A program made the position numbers and the translations under genes. Shown here one piece after another: positions 25,495-32,530 of a stretch of 64,000 nucleotides of DNA (positions are counted from its first letter, which is position 1; each line of letters starts with the position of its first letter). The notes beneath the pieces are model-generated. The model was given only the letters and a program-made list of their open reading frames with translations, was not told the origin of the DNA and ran no database searches. The stretch is from Bacteroidia bacterium (lineage in GTDB: Bacteria; Bacteroidota; Bacteroidia; B-17B0; Aurantibacillaceae), in NCBI GenBank assembly GCA_016787785.1, contig JAEUTO010000004.1, positions 124,001-188,000 of the forward strand. Direction: 5' to 3'.

Positions 25495-25875
25495 TTACTT
25501 TTTAGAATTACATTCCATTGTAACATTAATAACCTTTTCTGTTTTATAATTATTTCCTAGTACCAGATCAAAATAGCCAGTAACAAATACACCAAATAAA
25601 ATGTTTACAAAAAAAATAGGGTTAAATTGTGCTGGTAGCTCTATTTTTTTGTCCGGACAACCTTCGGCCTTAATGGTATAGAGCTTAGTAATATCTCTTC
25701 TTCTAATTTTAATAGCTTCGTTGGTTTTCCCAATTTCGGCTAGATTTTGATAGACCGTTCCGGGAACATTTGATTTAAAAGTTACTTTTTGTTTCGATCC
25801 TGTTAGGATAGTTGCGCAACTGCTTGCTAGAAGTAAAGTGCAACATAATGCAAATTGGATAATAGTTTTTTTCAT
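25495..25875 (-). CDS. Small lipoprotein
   Basis: A 126-aa protein with a lipoprotein signal: MKKTIIQFALCCTLLLASSC with a Ser-Ser-Cys lipobox, then Ala-Thr-Ile-Leu-Thr-Gly-Ser-Lys-Gln-Lys-Val-Thr-Phe. Small lipoproteins opening with CATI(L/I)xGxxQxVxF are frequent in bacteria and phages. A second hydrophobic segment (about residues 88-106) is visible. The function is unknown; superinfection exclusion is possible for a mobile-element lipoprotein but is not shown. It is divergent from the XRE regulator. Confidence 0.65.
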   Translation of the reverse strand: MKKTIIQFALCCTLLLASSCATILTGSKQKVTFKSNVPGTVYQNLAEIGKTNEAIKIRRRDITKLYTIKAEGCPDKKIELPAQFNPIFFVNILFGVFVTGYFDLVLGNNYKTEKVINVTMECNSKK

Positions 25876-25908
25876 TAGATTTTGTTTAATGGTTTATATT
25901 TTACTTAT

Positions 25909-25940
25909 CAAACATAGCTCATTTTTCTGAAATGTGCAAA
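25909..25940 (-). promoter_or_regulatory. Promoter of the lipoprotein gene
   Basis: On the minus strand TTTG (25937-25940) and TATGTTTG (25909-25916) match the Bacteroidota -33 and -7 boxes with a 20-nt spacer. The start codon is 33 nt downstream. The nearby inverted repeat TGAGCA-N7-TGCTCA (25955-25973) lies between this promoter and the divergent XRE gene and could be the regulator's operator. Confidence 0.55.
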
Positions 25941-25954
25941 TATATTTCTCACTA

Positions 25955-25973
25955 TGAGCATTTATATTGCTCA
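25955..25973. promoter_or_regulatory. TGAGCA-N7-TGCTCA inverted repeat, possible XRE operator
   Basis: A perfect 6-bp inverted repeat with a 7-nt spacer, in the divergent region 45 nt upstream of the preferred XRE start. Position and symmetry suit a dimeric HTH regulator. If the far-upstream ATG (25954) were used, it would lie inside the coding region. Confidence 0.35.
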
Positions 25974-26016
25974 CAATTTAATGCATTTATTGAGGCTTTT
26001 TGCTGAATTTTCGTGC

Positions 26017-26361
26017 ATGGCAATACACATTGGAGAAATTATAAAAAATCTGGTAAAGAAAAAGGGTATAAGTGTCACGGATTTTGCCGACAAAATCAAT
26101 TATTCAAGACGGAATGTGTATGAAATTTTTGATAAAAAATCAATTGACACAGAGTTACTTGTGAAAATTGGAAAAATTCTAGAACAAAATTTGTTTTTGA
26201 ATTATATTTCCGAAAAGGATATCTCGGAACTTATAAATAATAAAAAAACATCAGCGGATGAGTTAATTAATATTATAGAGAGACTTAAAAAAACTGTTGA
26301 TAATTTGGAGACGAGAATAATCTCGTCTCCAAAATCAATAAAGAAATCAAGTAAAAAATAA
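26017..26361 (+). CDS. XRE-family HTH regulator
   Basis: A protein of 114 aa from the preferred ATG at 26017 (HIGEIIKNLVKKKGISVTDF), with a lambda-repressor-type HTH in residues 3-60: Val-Thr-Asp-Phe-Ala-Asp-Lys-Ile-Asn-Tyr-Ser-Arg-Arg-Asn-Val-Tyr-Glu-Ile-Phe. A coiled C-terminal helix and a Lys/Ser-rich tail follow. An ATG at 25954 would add 21 residues with no HTH homology, so I reject it as the start. It is convergent with the coiled-coil gene and divergent from the lipoprotein, and probably regulates that lipoprotein or the element. Confidence 0.75.
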   Translation: MAIHIGEIIKNLVKKKGISVTDFADKINYSRRNVYEIFDKKSIDTELLVKIGKILEQNLFLNYISEKDISELINNKKTSADELINIIERLKKTVDNLETRIISSPKSIKKSSKK

Positions 26362-26772
26362 TTATTCTTTGTAAAATTCTTTCTTACCCCCTGAGTCCCT
26401 GTATTCAAAAACCAAATCCTTGAATTTCTGATCTGTTTCAAATAGCAATTTATTGTCTTTTGTTTGTTTAGCTAATTTCATTGTAAGTAGCAATAATAAA
26501 ATTCTACCTTCTAGTTTCAGTAATTCAGTTTCTTTTTGATCTTTTAATCGTTTCTCCTCATCCGACATGTTCAATTTTTCAAGTTCGGCTAAAATTTCAG
26601 TCATCGCCAGATCCATTTCTTCTTCAAGAATCATCATTTTACGGCCTTCGTCAATATTTAATAAGGCTTGTTTCATTTCCCAATGTTTCAGTTTGCTAAA
26701 AAGGTAGGGCATGAGCTGACTTTTACTCATCTCATTAATTGCATTTTTAAATATTCTATTTATATCTTCCAT
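26362..26772 (-). CDS. Coiled-coil protein downstream of the integrase
   Basis: A 136-aa protein, strongly helical and charged, with a Met/Leu/Glu-rich coiled-coil (residues 35-100) and no recognised domain. Its ATG begins 1 nt after the integrase stop, and its own stop abuts the convergent XRE stop, so it is co-transcribed with the integrase. It may be an accessory factor for recombination; this is inferred from position only. Confidence 0.55.
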   Translation of the reverse strand: MEDINRIFKNAINEMSKSQLMPYLFSKLKHWEMKQALLNIDEGRKMMILEEEMDLAMTEILAELEKLNMSDEEKRLKDQKETELLKLEGRILLLLLTMKLAKQTKDNKLLFETDQKFKDLVFEYRDSGGKKEFYKE

Positions 26773-26773
26773 T

Positions 26774-28027
26774 TTAATTTTTCGATTTGTTTTCAGAATA
26801 AATGTTCTCCCAGTGCTTTCTCAATTTTTCAGCATTTTGATGAGGAGTCATTTTAATATAATTAAGAAAGTTTTTCTCACTACGATGCCCCGTAATTTTC
26901 ATGATGGATATGGCCGGAAATTCCTGTAAGAATAAATTCGTAGCAAAGCTTCTTCTGGCTGTATGGGTTGTAATTAACTGATACTTGAGATAAGAGGTTT
27001 CATTTTTCTTTCCACCTTTAGTTTTTTTGATCGTTACACTTTCAAAAAACTCAGCCCTTTCACCTATGTCTTTCAAATAAGCGTTCATTACCTGGTTGGG
27101 AAAGGATGGAGGCAGACTATTTGAATATTTGCCTTTGTATTTTTGCATGATCTGTTCAATCAAAGGATGAACTGGCACGGAAACTAATTCATTTGTTTTT
27201 TCGGTTCTCAAAGTAAATAGACCATTTCGGATATTTTCCTTTTTAATTTGTGAAAAGTCGGAAAACCTCAGTCCTGTATAGCAACCAACAATAAAGAGAT
27301 CTCTTACTTGAGCCATACGTTCATTATCACTTAAATCCAAATTATATATTTTCATTATCTCTTCATCCGATAAATAAATGTTATCAATATCCTCGCGACT
27401 TACTTTAAAGCCCTTCTTTAAATAATCCATGTTATTATTTAAATTTCTTTCCGTGGCTTCGTTCATAAACACCTTTAGGTTTTTTATGTTCTTTCCTATG
27501 GTATTTGCGCTATAGTTCAATTTTTTGGCCAGGAAAGTAATAAAGTCGTCATAAAAATTAAGATCAATGCTATTAAATTCCAATCTGCGGTTTTGACTTT
27601 GCTGAAATCTCAATAAAACAGCTTGGGTGGTTTTATAGCTTTTAATAGTGCCATATTTCACCTTCATCTCTGAGGCCTCTATAAAATCTTCAATGAACCC
27701 AAGAAAAGATTTATTTTCTTTATTTACAGTTTCATTGAGATCGTCAACTTTGGTTTTTAGTGTAAGGAAATTAATCTTTGCATTTAGACTCTTTAGTATA
27801 CGATAGGCTTTTAAATAATCTTCTGCTTTCTTCTTTAAACTGTTGTTCAACTCATCATACCCTTTGTACGATTTTCTTACTACTTGTTCCTCGGTATTCC
27901 AATATTTTGGTTTTATAGATTCCTGGGTGGAAAATTTATATCGTCTGCCTTCAAAAGTTAATGTCAAGTTTATGAGAGTAGCATTTTCGCTATCAGGATC
28001 TTTTAAGTAAAATTTTGTTGAGGCCAT
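26774..28027 (-). CDS. Tyrosine recombinase/integrase
   Basis: A 417-aa Bacteroidota-type phage/ICE integrase. An N-terminal arm-binding segment (residues 1-50) is followed by a SAM-like core-binding domain (about 105-200) and the catalytic domain, with Arg254 (TGLRFSDF), His355-x-x-Arg358 (HTARR), His381 (TGHRS) and the nucleophile Tyr390, all in family spacing, so the enzyme looks intact. It catalyses site-specific integration and excision. It is transcribed inward from the right end of the accessory region, with GGGTACA repeats just upstream of its start, as expected next to an attachment site. Confidence 0.92.
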   Translation of the reverse strand: MASTKFYLKDPDSENATLINLTLTFEGRRYKFSTQESIKPKYWNTEEQVVRKSYKGYDELNNSLKKKAEDYLKAYRILKSLNAKINFLTLKTKVDDLNETVNKENKSFLGFIEDFIEASEMKVKYGTIKSYKTTQAVLLRFQQSQNRRLEFNSIDLNFYDDFITFLAKKLNYSANTIGKNIKNLKVFMNEATERNLNNNMDYLKKGFKVSREDIDNIYLSDEEIMKIYNLDLSDNERMAQVRDLFIVGCYTGLRFSDFSQIKKENIRNGLFTLRTEKTNELVSVPVHPLIEQIMQKYKGKYSNSLPPSFPNQVMNAYLKDIGERAEFFESVTIKKTKGGKKNETSYLKYQLITTHTARRSFATNLFLQEFPAISIMKITGHRSEKNFLNYIKMTPHQNAEKLRKHWENIYSENKSKN

Positions 28028-28067
28028 GTTTTTTCTTACTGTAAAAGTAACAAAAATGTTTCGTAAA

Positions 28068-28086
28068 GGGTACAGTATAGGGTACA
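28068..28086 (+). repeat. GGGTACA direct pair, candidate right arm sites
   Basis: GGGTACA at 28068-28074 and 28080-28086, 12 bp apart, both within GGGTACAGT and 41-60 bp upstream of the integrase start codon. They match the left-end copy at 3144-3150. Arm-type recombinase binding sites are the likely meaning. Confidence 0.55.
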
Positions 28087-28106
28087 GTTTTTTGCACTCT
28101 CCTCTG

Positions 28107-28132
28107 GACTATTTTGAACTAATTTGAACTAT
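28107..28132 (+). repeat. Three 10-bp-spaced GAACTA-like repeats
   Basis: GGACTATTTT, GAACTAATTT and GAACTATAG follow one another with an exact 10-bp period, placing the same base pattern on one face of the helix. They lie 80-105 bp upstream of the integrase gene, so regulator or recombinase binding is possible. Confidence 0.45.
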
Positions 28133-28221
28133 AGTATTGATTATCAGTTAAATAATAGTTTAATTTAAATCATTGATATTCAGAATGATTCTAAATAAGA
28201 GGTGCGCTCGGGACCTCAATA

Positions 28222-28340
28222 AATGAAGAAAAACCACCTATTTAGGTGGTTTTTTATTTTTCACAAACGATCATCAAGCTTTGCTTGAATGGACGTGAAG
28301 TGAAAAATAAAAATACAAGCTCTGCTTGTATTTCTTCATT
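28222..28340 (+). repeat. Clover-shaped nested inverted repeat
   Basis: An outer 10-bp helix (AATGAAGAAA 28222-28231 with TTTCTTCATT 28331-28340) encloses three arms placed end to end. Arm 1 is AACCACCT/AGGTGGTT (28232-28251). Arm 2 is a perfect 14-bp stem TTTTTATTTTTCAC/GTGAAAAATAAAAA (28251-28264 with 28300-28313) with an inner TCAAGC-TTT-GCTTGA hairpin (28274-28288). Arm 3 is TACAAGC-TCT-GCTTGTA (28314-28330). Arm 1 with its T-run could also serve as a terminator. The whole resembles a structured RNA or a cruciform recombination site. Confidence 0.7.
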
Positions 28341-28654
28341 ATGACTTTAGGCATGCCCAATGCGGATCATCAAATAATCCGCCAACAAGCGGGCTAACTA
28401 TCTACTGGATTTTTCCCTCTACTTGGGAGCCAAAACCCCCTAAACCATTGGTATTAGGGTTTTTTGTTAACAAGGGTAAAGCAGCGAGTAGGTCTCAACA
28501 AATTTCCAAAACTTTTCATTTTTTTTATGGAAAACACTAAAAGTTCGCATCAAAATAATAGAAGGCATTAATAAGATTTGGCATTTTTCTAAATTATTGG
28601 ATTATAGTTTATAAAAGAAAATAAATGAAGATAAATTACCTTAAATATCTACAT

Positions 28655-29281
28655 ATGAAAACTCTATCATTTCTCTTCGGTGTATTGTTGGTTGTTTTAA
28701 ATAACAATGCCCAAGCTCAAATTTGCAGGGCGTCAACTATTTCAAAATTATTAGAAGCTGCCGAAAAAGATAAGATGCAAAAGATCGAGCGCCTGGCTGC
28801 TAAAAAATTCCATAAGCTTTTAAATGAGTATAGGCTTAAGAATAAATTAGAGGCACTTGCCTGGGACGAAGCGGCATGGTTAACAGCACGCAACCATAAT
28901 TACTGGATGAGTACTAACGGAACATTATCGCACGACGAAAAAAAAGGAACCAGATGCTTTTCGGGCGCAGATCCGGGCGATCGATATAAGTATTCAACTT
29001 CCGGCAAAGGCTCTGCTCATTGGTCGGCAGAGAATATTTTATACCATTACGAAGTAGAAGGAAAGAATGATATGGATATTGCCACTAAAATAGCAACATA
29101 TTCTTTTAAGATCTGGAAGAACTCGCCCGGACACAATCAAAACATGTTGGGCGACAATCACAAAGCGCATGGCCTGGCTTTTTGCATCAACAAAGAAGGT
29201 AAGGTGTACGGAACAGACCTGTTCGTTTCCAGCATTGATGAGCAATTTGTATCTGCAAAAAAGAAAACCAAAAAAGCCTGA
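28655..29281 (+). CDS. CAP-domain (SCP/PR1-like) secreted protein
   Basis: A 208-aa protein from the ATG at 28655, chosen because it places a signal peptide (MKTLSFLFGVLLVVLNNNAQA) at the N-terminus; an ATG at 28625 would add 10 residues. The CAP domain covers about residues 50-195: Leu-Asn-Glu-Tyr-Arg, a His-Asn-Tyr-Trp-Met helix, Leu-Ser-His-Asp, Ala-Glu-Asn-Ile, Trp-Lys-Asn-Ser-Pro-Gly-His-Asn-Gln-Asn-Met. These are the usual CAP His/Glu positions. Bacterial CAP proteins are extracytoplasmic and mostly of unknown activity. It is the first backbone gene right of the element. Confidence 0.85.
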   Translation: MKTLSFLFGVLLVVLNNNAQAQICRASTISKLLEAAEKDKMQKIERLAAKKFHKLLNEYRLKNKLEALAWDEAAWLTARNHNYWMSTNGTLSHDEKKGTRCFSGADPGDRYKYSTSGKGSAHWSAENILYHYEVEGKNDMDIATKIATYSFKIWKNSPGHNQNMLGDNHKAHGLAFCINKEGKVYGTDLFVSSIDEQFVSAKKKTKKA

Positions 29282-29361
29282 TATACCCACTAGTACGTAT
29301 TTCATCGTATACGGCATTTTTATCGCAGTTTTTTTGTCATATTTGACATCAAATGCGGGCA

Positions 29362-32300
29362 ATGAAAAAAATAATTTTAATACTGTCTTATTTATTTCTT
29401 AATCAAGTTTTAACTGCGCAGACCTATAAAAAACTGCAGCAAGAAGCTGAAAAAGAATTTGAGCTCGCGCAATTTCCAAAAGCATTAGAGCTTTCAAAAC
29501 AGGCTTTAAAAGAGGCATTATCGGATAAAAAAATAAGTGCAGATGATCTTCTTACGCTTAAGTCAGATATCGCAGTGTATCTGATCTTTAACGAGCAGGT
29601 AGACGAGGGTCTTGATATACTTTATGGTATCGCAGAAGCAATTGATGTCAAGCCACCACTACCAGCTACAGAAATTTACCTACGTAAAAATTTTGGCGCT
29701 GTTATAAAAGATATGGGTCTTTATAATGATGCCTTGCCTCAATTTCAAAAAGCTTATAATTTATGTAAGAACAACGCATATAAAAAAAAGGATGTTGCTT
29801 CAATCATTACCGGCCTGGCAGAATGCAATCATTACCTCTACAAATTTCCTGAAGCAGAAACACTTTATATGGAAGCTGCTAATTTTTGCGAGAACGAGAA
29901 GCTTAGTGGCGAAATAGAATATCCAACAGTGTATTCTGCAATGGCACTTTTATACGTAGACATGTTATATGAAAAAAAAGCCCTTGAAACTTTTGAGAAA
30001 GCCGAAACTATTTTCATCAAAAATAAAGATACGCTGGATCCGCAATTCGCTGTTTTTTTAATGGACTATGGCACTCTTTTAGCAGATATTTACCGATACG
30101 ATGAAGCGCTCGCTGTATTTATGAGGGCAAAAAATTTATACTTAAAACAGTATGGCGAAAATTCACCGGAGTACGCGGGCGTGCTTAACAATCTTGGATA
30201 TACTTATGCGCGTATGAACAAATTTACCGAAACCGAACAATTTTACACCAAAGCAATTGAAATAAAAAGGTCGCTTAAACGGGTGCGTTTTGATAATTAC
30301 CTTACTTCGGTAAATAATCTTTTATTTTTTTACACATCTGTTGGTCGTGAAACAGAGACCGAAGAACTTGTAGCCGAACTTGAAAAAGGATTGAGCAATC
30401 CTAAATTACAGGATACACTTAAACGCATTACTTTTTCCGAGAACCTGGCGCAATATTATGCGCAACGTAAAGTTTACATAAAGGCAAAAAAATATTATGA
30501 TGACGCTTTAAATTATTCTAAAAGAATTTACGGCGATAATAATATTGAAATGGGTAATATTTATATTTCGATAAGCTACATGTTGTGGGAACAAAAAAAG
30601 TACGAAGAGGCTACAACTTACATCTCCAAAATTTCGGAGGTACTCAATGGAAATCTGAAAGTAAATTTAGAGCAAACCATAGCTTTATTAATAAATTTCA
30701 GCGCCACTTTAAAAGCTTTTGGTCTGCCCCAACAGGCTGAACTGTTGATAAACGAAGCTATTAAGTTAATTGAAAGCAAAGTAATTACCTCTAAAAGCGA
30801 TATTGCAAATATATATCTTCAAAAGGCCCAGGTATCGGCTGATCTTGATAAAACACAAACAGCAATAGACTATTTTAATAAATATTTGGAATTAAAATAT
30901 GGTGAGTTAGATGCCAATTTTAGTTACATGACCGAGGCTGAAAAATTACAGTTTCTTGATAATCTTGAAAGCGCGGTAAAAGCGTTTTATACAACCATTT
31001 CAAATCACGCCGAAAAATATCCAAATCTAATTCAGGTGCTGCTTAATTTCCGACTTCAAACAAAAGGCATCTTATTGAATAACCTTTCAAAAATAAAAAA
31101 GAATCTTGCTTTGTTAAACGATCCTGTGTTGAATAAAAAGTATGATCAATTAAAGTTGAATCGTGAAAATATCTCCAGATTAATGTCCTTAAACACTGAT
31201 GAATACGCTGCTGCGCAAACAGAAGTAGCCTCTTTAAAAAAGGAAGCAGACCAAATGGAGAAAGATATTTCGCTTAAGGTATCGCAAAGTAATTTTACGG
31301 GTAACGAAAAAATAACCTGGCAAAATATACAAAAACAATTAAAGCCCAACGAGTGCGCTGTAGAAATTATGCGGGCCAACCTTGTTTACCAAAATGATAG
31401 TGGCGGCACAAATTATACCTATATAATCATAAAAAATACCGGTACACCCACTGTTTTTATGATTGACCGACCTTTAAAATGGGAAGACGAAATACTAACG
31501 CTTTACCGAACAAGTATCGATGATAAAAAAGATGAACCAGATCTTTATCGTCGGTTATGGAAAGGCGTAAGTGAAAAAATAGGTAATTTTAATACGGTTT
31601 ATGTTTCACCAGACGGTATTTATAATCAAATTAATTTAAATACACTATTTAATGCCGAAACAAATAAATATCAGATCGAAGAAAAAAATTTTCATTTTCT
31701 TACCACGCTTCGCGACTTAATTGATATTAAACAACATCCTTCAAAAGCCCCTTTAAATGCGGTTTTGGTGGGTAATCCAAAATTCAGTTACGATCTTAGT
31801 CAGTTACCGCAGAACAAGCAAAATTTCGGGAATGATCTCGCCAGCAGAGGTGGTTTTGGTTTTGTGCTGGACGAGTTACCGGGTACAAAAACAGAGGTAG
31901 TAACTATCAAATCGCAAATGGACAAAATGTCGGTTAAAGCAACGCTGCTTACAGAAGAAAAAGCAAATGAGGCGGATATTAAAAAAATAAAAGGTCCTGA
32001 TGTTTTACATTTTGCAACTCACGGTTTTTTCCTGGAAGATTTTCCGGAAGAAAGCATGGCCGAACTTTCAAAAACAGAACAGGCTTATTATAAAAACCCA
32101 ATGATGCGTTCGGGAATATTTTTTAGCGGTGCAAATAATACCTACTCTTTAAACACATCTAATATTAAACAATTAAAAGAATTTGAGGATGGCATTTTAA
32201 CCGCTTATGAGGCAATGGGACTAGATCTTGATAAAACAGAACTGGTTGTGCTAAGCGCCTGTCAAACCGGTTTGGGAAAGGTTAAGAACGGCGAAGGTGT

Positions 32301-32523
32301 TTTTGGTTTGCAGCGCGCTTTTAAATTAGCGGGTTCTAAATCCATAATTATGTCATTGTGGCCGGTTAGCGACGATGCTACAACGGAATTAATGATAGCC
32401 CTATACAGCAAATGGACAACCGGCGGAGATCTGTATTCAGCTTTTAAAGACGCGCAGTTAGAAGTTAAAAAGAAATATCCTCAACCATATTACTGGGGCG
32501 CCTTTGTTTTGAGCGGTAGATAG
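29362..32523 (+). CDS. Secreted TPR and CHAT-protease protein
   Basis: A 1053-aa protein with a signal peptide (MKKIILILSYLFLNQVLTAQ) when started at 29362. About ten TPR-like helical pairs occupy residues 25-500, a coiled region follows, and the last 330 residues are a CHAT (caspase HetF-associated) domain. The catalytic dyad is visible: His in HFATHGFF (about residue 887) and Cys in LSACQTGLG (about 967), then the conserved end Tyr-Tyr-Trp-Gly-Ala-Phe-Val-Leu-Ser-Gly. CHAT domains are cysteine proteases, some in defence (as in Craspase), but exported TPR-CHAT proteins are common housekeeping genes in Bacteroidota. Confidence 0.88.
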   Translation: MKKIILILSYLFLNQVLTAQTYKKLQQEAEKEFELAQFPKALELSKQALKEALSDKKISADDLLTLKSDIAVYLIFNEQVDEGLDILYGIAEAIDVKPPLPATEIYLRKNFGAVIKDMGLYNDALPQFQKAYNLCKNNAYKKKDVASIITGLAECNHYLYKFPEAETLYMEAANFCENEKLSGEIEYPTVYSAMALLYVDMLYEKKALETFEKAETIFIKNKDTLDPQFAVFLMDYGTLLADIYRYDEALAVFMRAKNLYLKQYGENSPEYAGVLNNLGYTYARMNKFTETEQFYTKAIEIKRSLKRVRFDNYLTSVNNLLFFYTSVGRETETEELVAELEKGLSNPKLQDTLKRITFSENLAQYYAQRKVYIKAKKYYDDALNYSKRIYGDNNIEMGNIYISISYMLWEQKKYEEATTYISKISEVLNGNLKVNLEQTIALLINFSATLKAFGLPQQAELLINEAIKLIESKVITSKSDIANIYLQKAQVSADLDKTQTAIDYFNKYLELKYGELDANFSYMTEAEKLQFLDNLESAVKAFYTTISNHAEKYPNLIQVLLNFRLQTKGILLNNLSKIKKNLALLNDPVLNKKYDQLKLNRENISRLMSLNTDEYAAAQTEVASLKKEADQMEKDISLKVSQSNFTGNEKITWQNIQKQLKPNECAVEIMRANLVYQNDSGGTNYTYIIIKNTGTPTVFMIDRPLKWEDEILTLYRTSIDDKKDEPDLYRRLWKGVSEKIGNFNTVYVSPDGIYNQINLNTLFNAETNKYQIEEKNFHFLTTLRDLIDIKQHPSKAPLNAVLVGNPKFSYDLSQLPQNKQNFGNDLASRGGFGFVLDELPGTKTEVVTIKSQMDKMSVKATLLTEEKANEADIKKIKGPDVLHFATHGFFLEDFPEESMAELSKTEQAYYKNPMMRSGIFFSGANNTYSLNTSNIKQLKEFEDGILTAYEAMGLDLDKTELVVLSACQTGLGKVKNGEGVFGLQRAFKLAGSKSIIMSLWPVSDDATTELMIALYSKWTTGGDLYSAFKDAQLEVKKKYPQPYYWGAFVLSGR

Positions 32524-32530
32524 TTTTAAA

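Larger units (their letters stand above)
28028..28654. other. Gene-free right junction of the element
   Basis: 627 bp with no gene. From left to right it contains the GGGTACA pair, a 10-nt periodic repeat (about 28107-28132), a GAGGT/ACCTC hairpin (28199-28217), a branched inverted-repeat structure (28222-28340) and a weak AACCC..TAA/TTAGGGTT hairpin (about 28434-28462). The element-backbone junction probably lies between 28090 and 28230. Confidence 0.6.

Noticed and set aside
28199-28217. GAGGT...ACCTC hairpin resembling a tRNA 3' end as an integration target
   Set aside because: There is a 5-bp stem and GC-rich loop but no T-loop or acceptor pairing on either strand, so a tRNA fragment cannot be supported.
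3035-28218. ATATTCAG and GACCTCA present in the same order in both junction regions, as possible attL/attR cores
   Set aside because: Words of 7-8 bases are expected to be shared by chance between stretches of this size and AT content, and the spacing differs (21 versus 28 nt).
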